Of a DNA stretch of 64,000 nucleotides, positions 43,448-52,676 are shown piece by piece. The notes below the pieces were generated by a model. The model was not told the DNA's origin and ran no database searches. It worked only from the letters and a program-made list of their open reading frames with translations. The stretch spans positions 89,212-153,211 of the forward strand of contig CAJUIS010000001.1 of the NCBI GenBank assembly GCA_910586645.1, in the 5' to 3' direction. The DNA comes from an uncultured Lachnospiraceae bacterium (GTDB taxonomy: Bacteria; Bacillota; Clostridia; Lachnospirales; Lachnospiraceae). Each line of letters starts with the position of its first letter. The first letter of the stretch is position 1. A program made the translations under genes and the position numbers.

Positions 43448-44326
43448 CTACTCTATGTTCTGAATCTGTTCCCGCACCTTTTCAATTTCTGTCTTAAGAT
43501 TAATCCCGACGTCTGAAATTTCAAGATCGGTCGTCTTGGATAAAATCGTGTTGGCTTCCCGGTTCATTTCCTGCGCGATAAAATCCAGTTTTCTGCCGAT
43601 GCTTCCGCCTTCCATCAAAGTCTTTCTGGTGGATTCCACATGGCTTCTAAGACGCACCATCTCTTCGTCTACGCATATTTTATCTGCAAAAATCGTAACT
43701 TCCGTGATAATCCTTCCCTCATCCAACTGCCTGTCTTCCAAAAGCTCCTGCACTTTCTCTTTCAGGCGTTCTTTGTATTCCAAAAGAATTACGGGAGAAC
43801 GCGCTTCTATAAAATCTACATATGTGAGCATGACATTCAGCTTTTCATCCAGATCCTTTAACAGGCGTTCCCCTTCTGAAATCCTGCTTTCCACAAACTG
43901 TTCGCAGGCGCCACGCAGCGCTTTCTCCAAAACCTTCCATATTTCTTTTTCATCCGTGCTCTGCTCTTCCATCGAAAAAACTTCCGGATACCTGGAAAGC
44001 GCGCTGACCCTGATATCGTTTTCCAGATGAAACTCTTCCGCCATCTGACTTAAATATTTCAGATAGGACGCAGCAATGTCTGCATTGTATTTTAGTGCAA
44101 AATTCTCTTCCGTATAGTCTTCGTAAGAAATGAACACATCCACTTTGCCCCGCTGTATGTACTCCTTCAGCAGGGTGCGTATGGCGCTTTCAAAAAAGCC
44201 AAATTTTTTCGGCATCTTGATATTGACGTCCAGATACCGATGGTTTACGGACTTTAACTCCACTGTGAATTTACGCTCATGCTCTAATCGCTCACAACGG
44301 CCAAATCCGGTCATACTCTTAATCAT
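43448..44326 (-). CDS. yicC: YicC/YloC-family endoribonuclease
   Basis: Start ATG 44326 (MIKSMTGFGRCE) with AGGAGG six bases upstream; the longer frame is not family-like. The 292-residue product has the YicC_N part (VELKSVNHRYLDVNIKMPKKF, RGKVDVFISYED) and the DUF1732 C-terminus (RLRSHVESTRKTLMEGGSIGRKLDFIAQEMNREANT, seen in parts). The family includes a Mn-dependent RNase. The stop abuts remA. Confidence 0.93.
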   Translation of the reverse strand: MIKSMTGFGRCERLEHERKFTVELKSVNHRYLDVNIKMPKKFGFFESAIRTLLKEYIQRGKVDVFISYEDYTEENFALKYNADIAASYLKYLSQMAEEFHLENDIRVSALSRYPEVFSMEEQSTDEKEIWKVLEKALRGACEQFVESRISEGERLLKDLDEKLNVMLTYVDFIEARSPVILLEYKERLKEKVQELLEDRQLDEGRIITEVTIFADKICVDEEMVRLRSHVESTRKTLMEGGSIGRKLDFIAQEMNREANTILSKTTDLEISDVGINLKTEIEKVREQIQNIE

Positions 44327-44429
44327 GGAAATCCTCCTGCAGTCTTTTTCGGAAAAATCTTCCTCTTTACGTATATGCTGTTTATTATATCGAAAAAAGC
44401 GCAATCCGTCAAACAAGAGATTTGATCTG

Positions 44430-45518
44430 TTACTGTTTTTCTGAAATATATCCCTGCGCTTTTAACAGTTCTGCGCACAATACTGCGCCTCCGGCAGCTC
44501 CTCTTACCGTATTATGGGAAAGACCCACAAATTTCCAATCATAAATGGTATCTTCCCGCAGTCTTCCCACAGAAATTCCCATTCCGTTTTCATAATTCAC
44601 ATCAAGCGCAACCTGCGGCCTGTTGTCGTCTTCAAGATACTGGATAAACTGTTTGGGCGCGCTTGGAAGCAAAAGCTCCTGCGGCAGTCCTTTGTAATTC
44701 CAAAGCGCTTTGATCAACTGTTCTTTTGTCGGATTCTTTTTAAATTTCACAAATACAGCCGCCGTGTGTCCGTTTAATACCGGAACGCGGATGCACTGGC
44801 AGGTAATAAGCGGGCTTTTTGCCGGAACAATGACGCCGTCTTTTATTTCTCCCCAGATGCGCAAAGGCTCTTTTTCGCTCTTTTCCTCTTCTCCGCCAAT
44901 ATACGGAATAATATTTCCTTCCATTTCCGGCCAGTCCCGAAATGTCTTTCCGGCTCCGGAAATTGCCTGGTAGGTCGTGGCTACCGCTTCATAAGGCTCA
45001 AATTCCTTCCATGCAGTTAAAACCGGCGCATAGCTTTGAATGGAACAGTTTGGTTTTACCGCCACAAATCCCCGCTTTGTTCCAAGGCGCTTTTTCTGGA
45101 AGTCAATGACTTTCATATGTTCCGGATTGATTTCCGGCACTACCATAGGCACGTCCGGCGTCCATCGGTGCGCGCTGTTGTTCGAAACAACCGGCGTTTC
45201 CGTTTTTGCATAATCTTCCTCGATTTTCCGGATTTCCTCTTTTGTCATATCGACGGCGGAAAACACAAAATCAACGGAGGAAGCCACTTCTTCCACTTCA
45301 TTTACATTTTTTACAGTTATATTTTTTACGGATTCCGGCATTGGCGTGTCCATTTTCCAGCGCCCGCCGACAGCTTCCTCATATGTCTTTCCGGCGCTTC
45401 TCGGGCTTGCCGCAATTGTCGTCACCTCAAACCAGGGATGGTTTTCCAAAAGGGACACAAATCTCTGCCCTACCATTCCGGTTCCGCCTAAAATTCCCGC
45501 TTTTAATTTCTTACTCAT
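44430..45518 (-). CDS. asd: Aspartate-semialdehyde dehydrogenase
   Basis: Reduces aspartyl phosphate to the semialdehyde on the path to lysine, threonine and methionine. 362 residues with the NADP site GILGGTGMVGQRFVSLL, NNSAHRW, the catalytic Cys in VKPNCSIQSYAP and the His region in PLITCQCIRVPVLNGHTA. Length and the NCSIQ motif match the archaeal/fungal-like branch common in Clostridia. Singly placed between yicC and argH. Confidence 0.96.
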   Translation of the reverse strand: MSKKLKAGILGGTGMVGQRFVSLLENHPWFEVTTIAASPRSAGKTYEEAVGGRWKMDTPMPESVKNITVKNVNEVEEVASSVDFVFSAVDMTKEEIRKIEEDYAKTETPVVSNNSAHRWTPDVPMVVPEINPEHMKVIDFQKKRLGTKRGFVAVKPNCSIQSYAPVLTAWKEFEPYEAVATTYQAISGAGKTFRDWPEMEGNIIPYIGGEEEKSEKEPLRIWGEIKDGVIVPAKSPLITCQCIRVPVLNGHTAAVFVKFKKNPTKEQLIKALWNYKGLPQELLLPSAPKQFIQYLEDDNRPQVALDVNYENGMGISVGRLREDTIYDWKFVGLSHNTVRGAAGGAVLCAELLKAQGYISEKQ

Positions 45519-45554
45519 ATCTTTTCCTCAACTTTCTGTCTATCATTCTCTGTT

Positions 45555-46946
45555 TTATCCAATGACCGGATTTTCCTGCAAATATTTCCGCGCTTCCAAA
45601 ATGGCGCGCTCCATAGCCTCTTTTCCCGGCGCCCCAATGGTCAGGCGTTTGTTCACGCACGTTTCCATGGAAATCGCGTTATAAATATCTTCTTCAAAAA
45701 CATCGGAAAACTGTTTTAACTCCCAAAGGCTCATATCTTCAATTGCAATCCCTTTTTCAATGCAGGACAGTACAATCTGCCCGATTACTCCGTGGGCGTC
45801 GCGAAATGGAACGCCATGATTCACCAGATAGTCCGCAGCGTCCGTTGCATTCGTAAATCCAAGGCTTGCGCTTTTTCGCATTGCATCCCTGTTAAACTTC
45901 ATGGAAGCAAGCATTCCCTCAAACAGGGCCAGACAGCCTTTTGCCGTATCCATGGCGTCAAACGTCAGCTCCTTATCCTCCTGCATATCCTTATTATATG
46001 CAAGCGGAATCCCCTTCATCGTCGTAAGCAGGGAAATAAGAGCCCCGTAAACCCTTCCCGTTTTTCCCCGGACCAGTTCTGCAATATCCGGATTCTTTTT
46101 CTGCGGCATAATGCTGCTTCCCGTACTGTAAGCGTCGTCAATTTCCACAAACTGGTATTCGTTGGAATTCCAGATGATGACTTCCTCTGAAAAACGGCTC
46201 AAATGCATCATCACCGTACAGAGAGCCGACAAAAACTCAATCAGATAATCCCGGTCGGAAACGCCGTCCATGCTGTTTTGCGTCGGGCCGTAAAAGCCAA
46301 GGAGCTTTGCCGTGTATTCCCTATCCAGCGGATAAGTCGTCCCGGCCAGCGCGCCGGAACCAAGCGGACAGTAATTCATCCTCTTATATATGTCAGAAAG
46401 CCTTTGCCTGTCACGTTTAAACATCTCAAAATACGCGCCCATATGATGCGCCAGCGTAATCGGCTGCGCCTTCTGCAAATGCGTAAACCCGGGCATGACC
46501 GTATCGGTGTGCTTTTCCATAATATCAAGCAGCGTTTCCAGAAGCTTTTTTAACAAATCATCTGTTTCTTTTATCTCATCTCTGGTATACAGGCGCATAT
46601 CAAGCGCCACCTGATCATTTCTGCTTCTCCCGGTATGGAGCTTCTTTCCGGCGTCACCCAGGCGATCGATTAAATTCGCCTCTACAAAACTGTGAATATC
46701 TTCGTATTCATCCGTAATCTCAAGTTTCCCGGACTCTACATCCTCTAAAATTGCATCCAGAGCTTCCGTAATCTGTGCCTGTTCCTCCCTGGTCAGGATT
46801 CCCTGCTGAAAAAGCATGGCAACATGCGCCTTGCTCCCCGCAATATCCTGCCTGTAAAATTTTCTGTCAAAGGATATGGACGCATTAAACCGATATACCA
46901 GCTTGTCTGTCTCTTTCGTAAAGCGTCCTCCCCACAATTGTGCCAT
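45555..46946 (-). CDS. argH: Argininosuccinate lyase
   Basis: Last step of arginine synthesis. 463 residues with MAQLWGGRFTKETDKLVYRFN, the HTGRSRNDQVALD loop, TVMPGFTHLQKAQPITLAHH (part of the active-site region) and the fumarase-superfamily signature GSSIMPQKKNPD. argG is not adjacent. It has its own promoter (47056-47084) and a leader of about 100 bases. Confidence 0.97.
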   Translation of the reverse strand: MAQLWGGRFTKETDKLVYRFNASISFDRKFYRQDIAGSKAHVAMLFQQGILTREEQAQITEALDAILEDVESGKLEITDEYEDIHSFVEANLIDRLGDAGKKLHTGRSRNDQVALDMRLYTRDEIKETDDLLKKLLETLLDIMEKHTDTVMPGFTHLQKAQPITLAHHMGAYFEMFKRDRQRLSDIYKRMNYCPLGSGALAGTTYPLDREYTAKLLGFYGPTQNSMDGVSDRDYLIEFLSALCTVMMHLSRFSEEVIIWNSNEYQFVEIDDAYSTGSSIMPQKKNPDIAELVRGKTGRVYGALISLLTTMKGIPLAYNKDMQEDKELTFDAMDTAKGCLALFEGMLASMKFNRDAMRKSASLGFTNATDAADYLVNHGVPFRDAHGVIGQIVLSCIEKGIAIEDMSLWELKQFSDVFEEDIYNAISMETCVNKRLTIGAPGKEAMERAILEARKYLQENPVIG

Positions 46947-47055
46947 CTATCCAAATCTCCTTTCCTTACCGTCAGTGGACACGCGCCGCCAGCCGCCAAA
47001 AAGACGGCTCCTTTGGTTTAGAGGATAGCGCTGCGCGTTTTTTCTCCGATTCACT

Positions 47056-47084
47056 ATTTTACCCCAAGTGTCAAAAAATAGCAA
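47056..47084 (-). promoter_or_regulatory. Predicted promoter of argH
   Basis: TTGCTA (47079-47084), 17 bases, TAAAAT (47056-47061) on the minus strand. The leader to argH contains a small hairpin (GCCGTC / GGCGGC with T loop) but no clear terminator or ARG box that I can define. Confidence 0.55.
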
Positions 47085-47125
47085 CCGACATAAACTAATT
47101 CTATAGAAAGAAAGCGGGAATTTTC

Positions 47126-47896
47126 ATGGAACCTCTGATTTTATGCAGTCATGTCAATTATACGTACCACACATTACAGGGGGAAACTCCTGCGCTGTGC
47201 GACATTCATTTTCATGTAAACGAAGGAGAATTTGTAAGTATCGTAGGCCCTTCCGGATGCGGAAAATCCACTCTTTTGTCTCTTTTATGCGGGCTTCTTT
47301 CGCCGGAATCCGGAACAGTAAAATTCAAAGGAGAAATCGTTTCCGACAAAAACCGCTGTCAAATTGGTTATATGCTGCAGCATGATCACCTGTTTGAATG
47401 GAGAAGCGTCCGGAAAAACATTCTGCTTGGACTGGAAATACAAAAGAAATTATCGGAAGAAAGCCTTCTTGAAGCGGAGCATCTGTTAAAACTTTACGGG
47501 CTTTATCCTTTTAAAGACGCAAAACCTTCACAGCTTTCCGGCGGTATGCGGCAGCGCGCCGCCCTGATCCGAACGCTTTTGCTGCACCCGGATCTGCTTC
47601 TTTTAGATGAACCGTTTTCCGCCCTCGACTATCAGACCCGTCTGAAAGTCTGCGACGACATCGGAAGCATTATCCGAAAAACAAAAAAAACAGCCATTCT
47701 TGTGACACATGACTTATCGGAAGCCGTAAGCCTTGGGGATCGGATAATTGTTCTAACCCCGCTTCCGGCCTGTATCAAAAAAATTATTGCGACAGATTTT
47801 CCAAAAGATCTTTCTCCGCTTGAAAGAAGAAACACCAATGAATTCAAAGAGTATTTTAATCAAATCTGGAAGGAGCTAAACCCTTATGAACCATGA
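47126..47896 (+). CDS. ABC transporter ATP-binding protein, NitT/TauT (SsuB-like) type
   Basis: 256 residues with Walker A GPSGCGKSTLL, Q-loop MLQHDHLFEWRSV, signature LSGGMRQRAAL, Walker B LLLLDEPFSAL and VTHDLSEAVSLGDRIIVL. The QHDxLxEWRxVxxN region and the C-terminal length are typical of nitrate/sulfonate/taurine or riboflavin/hydroxymethylpyrimidine importers. The permease overlaps its end by 11 bases. No substrate-binding protein gene is near, so the substrate is unknown. Confidence 0.9.
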   Translation: MEPLILCSHVNYTYHTLQGETPALCDIHFHVNEGEFVSIVGPSGCGKSTLLSLLCGLLSPESGTVKFKGEIVSDKNRCQIGYMLQHDHLFEWRSVRKNILLGLEIQKKLSEESLLEAEHLLKLYGLYPFKDAKPSQLSGGMRQRAALIRTLLLHPDLLLLDEPFSALDYQTRLKVCDDIGSIIRKTKKTAILVTHDLSEAVSLGDRIIVLTPLPACIKKIIATDFPKDLSPLERRNTNEFKEYFNQIWKELNPYEP

Positions 47897-48689
47897 TTCC
47901 CTCTCAGCGGCGCAAATTGCTTACCTGAAATCCTACAGATTCCACAAAATAAAAATCTTACTGTACCGCACCGGCATTCTGCTTCTGTTTCTGGCTCTTT
48001 GGGAAATCAGCGCCCGTATGAAATGGATTGACGATTTTATTTTCAGCAGCCCGTCAAAGCTGTTTCTTTGTTTTTATCATATGACAAAAGAAAATTCTTT
48101 ATTCTGGCATATCGGAATCACTTTATTTGAAACGCTTGTAAGCTTTTTCCTCGTAATGGCTCTTTCTTTGCTGATTACGATTCTGCTCTGGTACAGCAAA
48201 AGCCTGACGGAAACGTTAGACCCTTACCTGGTTGTATTAAACAGCCTTCCAAAGTCTGCGCTTGCTCCGCTTCTGATCGTCTGGCTGGGAGCCAATTACA
48301 AAACTATCATCCTGACCGGAGTTTCCGTTGCGATTTTTGGAACGGTTTTAAATCTCTATACAGGCTTTCACGAAGTTGACGATGAAAAAATCAAATTAAT
48401 CCAGACGCTTGGCGGAACAAAAAGCCATCAACTGTTTAAAGTTATCCTTCCGGCCAATCTGGCAAACTTAATCAGCCTTATGAAAAGCAATATCGGGCTT
48501 TGCCTGGTAGGCGTCATTATCGGGGAATTTATCGCCGCCAAATGCGGCCTTGGGTACTTGATTATTTACGGAAGCCAGGTTTTTAAACTGGACTGGGTCA
48601 TCCTTTCTATTTTTATTCTCTGCCTGATTGCAATGGCTTTGTATGCATGCATTCGGATTTTGGAGAAAAAATATTTAAAACAGGGCTAA
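47886..48689 (+). CDS. ABC transporter permease, NitT/TauT (SsuC/TauC) type
   Basis: 267 residues with about six membrane segments and the BPD-transport EAA loop (LGGTKSHQLFKVILPANLANLI). ALWEISARMKWI and SSPSKLFLCFYHM at the N-terminus and FIAAKCGLGYLI near the end are normal for the family (SxPSxV.., EFxxAxxGLGYLI). Coupled to the ATPase upstream and followed at once by a terminator. Confidence 0.9.
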   Translation: MNHDSLSAAQIAYLKSYRFHKIKILLYRTGILLLFLALWEISARMKWIDDFIFSSPSKLFLCFYHMTKENSLFWHIGITLFETLVSFFLVMALSLLITILLWYSKSLTETLDPYLVVLNSLPKSALAPLLIVWLGANYKTIILTGVSVAIFGTVLNLYTGFHEVDDEKIKLIQTLGGTKSHQLFKVILPANLANLISLMKSNIGLCLVGVIIGEFIAAKCGLGYLIIYGSQVFKLDWVILSIFILCLIAMALYACIRILEKKYLKQG

Positions 48690-48705
48690 AAAAGTCCTGT
48701 TTTTC
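48678..48705 (+). terminator. Terminator overlapping the permease stop codon
   Basis: AAAACAGG (48677-48684) pairs with CCTGTTTT, extended by GCT/AGT inside, followed by T-rich TTTTTCTTTC. The stop codon of the permease lies in the stem. Confidence 0.75.
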
Positions 48706-48776
48706 TTTCGAACCTTTTTTTAAGTTGTTACAATGTATGAGTGAAGGGCAAACATAAGACGCAAATGGTGAATCAT

Positions 48777-49313
48777 ATGACAAAAACACAATTGGAAAAC
48801 TGTATCTGGGAATACGGAAAAGATATTTATTCCTTTTGCAGAAACATCACTTCAAATTTACAGGAAGCCGACGATTTGTATCAGGATACTTTTCTGAAAG
48901 CCATGGAATTAATCCAGCAAATTGACTATGAAAAGAATCCGAAAAGCTATCTGCTCTCCATTGCACTCAGGCTCTGGAAGAACAAAAAGCGCAAATACGC
49001 CTGGAGAAACAGAATTGCAAACATACTTTCTCTTACAGACGAACTGGATCTGGATATAAATGAGAATTCTGATTTTTCTCCGGAAGATGCGTTCCTGAAA
49101 AAAGAGGAGACAAGTCTGGTACGCACAGCCGTAGACCGGCTGCCGGAAAAATTAAAAATAACGACGCTTCTCTTTTATATGGAAGATTTGCCGGTAACGC
49201 AGATTGCCTCTATTTTAAAGGTACCTGCCGGAACTGTAAAAAGCAGGCTGCACCAGGCCAGAAAATTATTAGAAAAAGAATTGGAGGTTGTTTTAAATGA
49301 AAAAGATGGATGA
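48777..49313 (+). CDS. ECF-type RNA polymerase sigma factor
   Basis: 178 residues from ATG 48777 (GGTG six bases upstream); longer GTG/ATG starts at 48741 and 48765 are possible. Region 2 is CIWEYGKDIYSFCRNI...EADDLYQDTFLKAMEL, region 4 is RLPEKLKITTLLFYMEDLPVTQIASIL with PAGTVKSRLHQARKLL. A linker is acidic (DELDLDINENSDF). It overlaps the next gene by 17 bases, the standard sigma/anti-sigma arrangement. Confidence 0.92.
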   Translation: MTKTQLENCIWEYGKDIYSFCRNITSNLQEADDLYQDTFLKAMELIQQIDYEKNPKSYLLSIALRLWKNKKRKYAWRNRIANILSLTDELDLDINENSDFSPEDAFLKKEETSLVRTAVDRLPEKLKITTLLFYMEDLPVTQIASILKVPAGTVKSRLHQARKLLEKELEVVLNEKDG

Positions 49314-50460
49314 CATATTAAAACAGGCCCTTACTCCAACGGACGAGCCGGATTTTTGGTTAAACCAAAAAATCCTCTTACAAGCAAAGGAGGTTTCGCC
49401 TATGAAAAAAATGAATAAGAAAAAATTCGCCACTGTTGCCCTCTCCTGTGCATTTGCACTTGGAGTCAGCTCTGTTTCCATCTATGCCGCATGGAAATAT
49501 CTGACGCCGGATCAGGTTATTATGCAGGCTGAAACGCAGGACAAACAGCTTGCGGAAGCATTTTCCGGAGAAAACGCCATCTACATCAACGAAACTCAAA
49601 GCTATGGCGGCTACGACGTAACGCTGCTTGGATTAACCAGCGGAAAAAATCTGTCGGAACACAAATTTTTCTTAAACGACGTTCTTATGGATGACAGAAC
49701 TTTCGCTGTACTTGCAGTGGAAGCCAATAATCCAGTATTTGATCCCATTTATGACAATGCGGTCAGCGTATTTCCCGTAGTGGAAGGACACGACCCCGAA
49801 CAGTATACGACGTCCGTTTTTATCTCCGGAAGCGGCTCACAGGAAATCGAACAGGACGGCACGCTGTACATTGTCGCTGAATTTAACAACGTTGAAATTT
49901 TTGCGGATCAAAAAGTTCACCTGTGCGTTTCCGACGACATAATGTCTTACAGCGAGTATTCTTATATTTACGACGATGCGTCAGGAACCATTGCCCGAAA
50001 TGAAGACTATATTGGATTAAACGCCCTGTTTTCTCTTCCTCTCGATCCTTCCAAAGCAGATCCTGAGGCAGTAAAAAAACTGGAAGCCAAGACGTTAGAA
50101 AACAAGCCTGCGCCAGAGACGGATGAAAAAGTTCCGGACGAAATTCAGGAAGGATGGGATTTCGTAGACCAGCTTACTCCGGAAAACATTGACAAATATG
50201 CAACCCCCGTACCTGCGGAAGATGTAAAACAGGCTGTCACACTGGACGGGCAGGGAAGAGTGTATGCCGCATTCCATGCAAAACTCCCGAAAGGCTCCCA
50301 TAGCTCCCGGTGCACAATGCCGCTTGAAAACGCTTTTCCGGACGGAAAGAACTGGCATATTACAGGCGGAAGAATCGGATTTGACGAAAATATCGTAATC
50401 GAATATTATCAATTAAATGACGACGGAACCGTAACACTGCAGCTCTATTGGGCAGAATAA
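49297..50460 (+). CDS. Membrane-anchored anti-sigma factor with extracytoplasmic sensor domain
   Basis: 387 residues. The cytoplasmic N-terminus (MKKMDDILKQALTPTDEPDFWLNQ) is of the DUF4179-like anti-sigma kind, followed by one membrane segment (about 46-64, ATVALSCAFALGVSSVS) and a large outside domain (about 70-387) with GGYDVTLLGLTSG and a C-terminal beta region (GKNWHITGGRIGF). GGAGG at 49282 precedes the ATG within the sigma gene. What signal it senses is unknown; there is no other gene in the unit. Confidence 0.75.
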   Translation: MKKMDDILKQALTPTDEPDFWLNQKILLQAKEVSPMKKMNKKKFATVALSCAFALGVSSVSIYAAWKYLTPDQVIMQAETQDKQLAEAFSGENAIYINETQSYGGYDVTLLGLTSGKNLSEHKFFLNDVLMDDRTFAVLAVEANNPVFDPIYDNAVSVFPVVEGHDPEQYTTSVFISGSGSQEIEQDGTLYIVAEFNNVEIFADQKVHLCVSDDIMSYSEYSYIYDDASGTIARNEDYIGLNALFSLPLDPSKADPEAVKKLEAKTLENKPAPETDEKVPDEIQEGWDFVDQLTPENIDKYATPVPAEDVKQAVTLDGQGRVYAAFHAKLPKGSHSSRCTMPLENAFPDGKNWHITGGRIGFDENIVIEYYQLNDDGTVTLQLYWAE

Positions 50461-50470
50461 CAGAAAGCCA

Positions 50471-50520
50471 AAAACCCCCTGGGTTTGTGAAGTTCTCCTT
50501 CATCAAACCCAGGGGGTTTT
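50471..50520. terminator. Strong bidirectional terminator between anti-sigma and NlpC genes
   Basis: A 17-bp perfect arm (AAAACCCCCTGGGTTTG) pairs with its complement at 50504-50520, extended by TGAAG/CTTCA inside, with T-runs on both outer sides. Confidence 0.92.
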
Positions 50521-50538
50521 TCTGTTTGTATTTTTTTA

Positions 50539-51633
50539 TTAATTTAAAAGCCTTACTACACAGACCGGCGTACGGTAATATGCATTTGAAATCTTAATGC
50601 CCGTTCTGGCCGTGCTCGCATGTACAATCTGTCCGTTTCCAATATAGATAGCAACATGACTGATTCTGCCTCCGCCATAGAAGAATAAATCTCCAGGCTG
50701 CGCTTCGCTCGGATTAATCCTTGTTCCACAGTTTGCCTGCGCTGCGGAAGAATGCGGCAGATAAATTCCGTATTTTGCGAATACGGACATTGTAAATCCG
50801 GAGCAATCCGCGCCATGCGTCAGGCTCGTGCCGCCCCATACGTAAGGATTGCCGACAAACTGACACGCATAGGATACCAAATCTACCTTTACGTCAGAAA
50901 CTCCCTGTCCATATTTTACTTCTGTCATCGTCATTGCTTTTGTCAGCTCATTGGAGACATCCACATAATCCGCATTGACATAGCCCACTTCACTGTCAAC
51001 CGTCACCTTCAGCCAATCGCCCAGATCCTCCATAACTTCCACTTCTTCGCCTTCCGGCATCAGAGCTAAAATCTCACATTCTGTATTCGGCTCTTCTCTG
51101 ACGCGCAGCGTCTGTGTCGTACAGGTCGCAATCTCAGATGCAATTTCCGGCGCGTAGTCCTTCGCTTCTTTTCCGGAAATCAGATATTCGCTCTTTACAT
51201 ATCCTTTCACTTCTCCCGATTCAATCTGCGTCCACTCGCCTTCCGTTCCAAGAATCTCACATCCGGCGTCGCCGGGCATCTTTCCAACCAGCTCCGCTTC
51301 TTCTCCTGCGCCTTCTCTGACGTTTAAGTTGCCTTCCACTTTTGCAATTCCAAGATTTGTGTATCCGCATACGGTTTCCGGCTGGCCCAAAGCCGTCATA
51401 TCGGCATTGCCCGCTGAAATCGTAGCCTTTGCCATAGATACTTCAAGACATGATGCAAGCGCCGATGACACTCCTGCGCTCGCGTCCGGAGTGTCTTCCA
51501 TATTCGCTGCAATCCTCTCTGAAATCCCCGCTCCCACTCCCTGCGGAGCTGCCGCCCCTGCCGGGACAGACGCTGTAACCACAATTACTCCTGCTGTATA
51601 TAATCCCATAAACCGCTTATTTTTGGATTTCAT
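50539..51633 (-). CDS. Secreted SH3-NlpC/P60 peptidoglycan hydrolase
   Basis: 364 residues: signal peptide about 1-28 (VTASVPAGAAAP), two bacterial SH3 domains (about 98-150, GNLNVREGAGEEAELVGKM; 172-228, TLRVREEPNTECEILALM) and an NlpC/P60 domain from about 240 with the catalytic Cys in GADCSGFTMSVF, His in GRISHVAIYIG and the third-residue region IVHAST. It cleaves stem peptides (D-Glu to diamino acid) in the wall. It is a single-gene unit with its own promoter and terminator. Confidence 0.93.
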   Translation of the reverse strand: MKSKNKRFMGLYTAGVIVVTASVPAGAAAPQGVGAGISERIAANMEDTPDASAGVSSALASCLEVSMAKATISAGNADMTALGQPETVCGYTNLGIAKVEGNLNVREGAGEEAELVGKMPGDAGCEILGTEGEWTQIESGEVKGYVKSEYLISGKEAKDYAPEIASEIATCTTQTLRVREEPNTECEILALMPEGEEVEVMEDLGDWLKVTVDSEVGYVNADYVDVSNELTKAMTMTEVKYGQGVSDVKVDLVSYACQFVGNPYVWGGTSLTHGADCSGFTMSVFAKYGIYLPHSSAAQANCGTRINPSEAQPGDLFFYGGGRISHVAIYIGNGQIVHASTARTGIKISNAYYRTPVCVVRLLN

Positions 51634-51681
51634 AAATTCCTCCTAAGACTTTTTCTTCTCCAAACGTACTTACCTGTAAAA

Positions 51682-51710
51682 AGTATAGCAAGAGTAGATT
51701 ACAATGTCAA
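51682..51710 (-). promoter_or_regulatory. Consensus promoter of the NlpC/P60 gene
   Basis: TTGACA (51705-51710), 17 bases, TATACT (51682-51687) on the minus strand; the -35 element overlaps the ribF stop codon. Confidence 0.75.
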
Positions 51711-52651
51711 CATATATTTGTAATATTTGTGTAATATTTTATTCCAAATTTAATATCTTTATGCATCTGAAGCTTCAATTCTTCCAAAGAAGCAAAACGC
51801 ATCTCCGGTCGGACAGGCGCAAGAAACTCCACTTTTATATTTTTCTGATAAATCATTCCGGAAAAATCAAACAAATGCGTCTCCACTCCCGCCGGATGAT
51901 CTCCTGTAATCGTAGGTTTTCTTCCAACATTGGTAATGCCCCCATAAACTTTTGTCTGGTCGTCCAAAAAACTTGTCCTTGTCACATAAACGCCAAAAGG
52001 CGGAAGAAGCTTCTCTTCTTCGGCAATAAGATTGGCCGTCGGAACGCCTAACGTCCGTCCGATTTCATTTCCGTGCAGAACGGTTCCCTGCACAAAATAA
52101 GGATATCCAAGCAGCTTATTCGCATATTCTATCCTTCCGGCAGAAATTTCTTCCCGGATAAACGTGCTGCTGATATCTCTTCCGTTCTCCTGCACCTTAT
52201 CCACGACAAACACTTCATATCCATATGCATCCGCAAGTCTTTGGAGCAAACGGTAATCTCCCCGCCTGTTATGCCCGAAATGAAAATCAGTTCCGACAAC
52301 AATGCTTCTTGCATGAAGACGTTTTACAAGCATTTCCACAAAAGCTTCCGGCTCCATATGCATAATCTCAAATGTAAACGGACACTCCAGCAGACAATCA
52401 ATCCCCTGAAGTAAAAATAACTGCATTTTTTCTTCATTGGTCGTAAGGACTTTATTCTGCCCGCATTTTTTTGTTTTCTGTTTTGGAGGGATGTCAAATG
52501 TAAATATCACCGTTTTTAATCCGGATTTCTTTCTTTCTTTCAGACATTCCAAAAGCCGCCCGTGACCCCTGTGAATCCCGTCGAATTTTCCAAGCGACAC
52601 CGCCGTTTCTTCTGAAACGGAAAATTCTGTTGTATGTTTTATATATTCCAT
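51707..52651 (-). CDS. ribF: Bifunctional riboflavin kinase/FAD synthetase
   Basis: Makes FMN and FAD. 314 residues: adenylyltransferase half with VSLGKFDGIHRGHGRLL, TFDIPP and VVGTDFHFGHNRRGD; SSTFIREEISAGRIEYAN linker; flavokinase half with GNEIGRTLGVPTANL and GGITNVGRKPT. It is the last gene of the rimP-to-ribF operon, 25 bases behind truB. Confidence 0.95.
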   Translation of the reverse strand: MEYIKHTTEFSVSEETAVSLGKFDGIHRGHGRLLECLKERKKSGLKTVIFTFDIPPKQKTKKCGQNKVLTTNEEKMQLFLLQGIDCLLECPFTFEIMHMEPEAFVEMLVKRLHARSIVVGTDFHFGHNRRGDYRLLQRLADAYGYEVFVVDKVQENGRDISSTFIREEISAGRIEYANKLLGYPYFVQGTVLHGNEIGRTLGVPTANLIAEEEKLLPPFGVYVTRTSFLDDQTKVYGGITNVGRKPTITGDHPAGVETHLFDFSGMIYQKNIKVEFLAPVRPEMRFASLEELKLQMHKDIKFGIKYYTNITNIC

Positions 52652-52676
52652 GCCGTTCTTCCCGCTCTAAAAGTTT

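Noticed and set aside
46793..46999. 68-codon minus-strand frame starting upstream of argH
   Set aside because: TTG start within the leader, out of frame with argH and lacking any recognisable domain.
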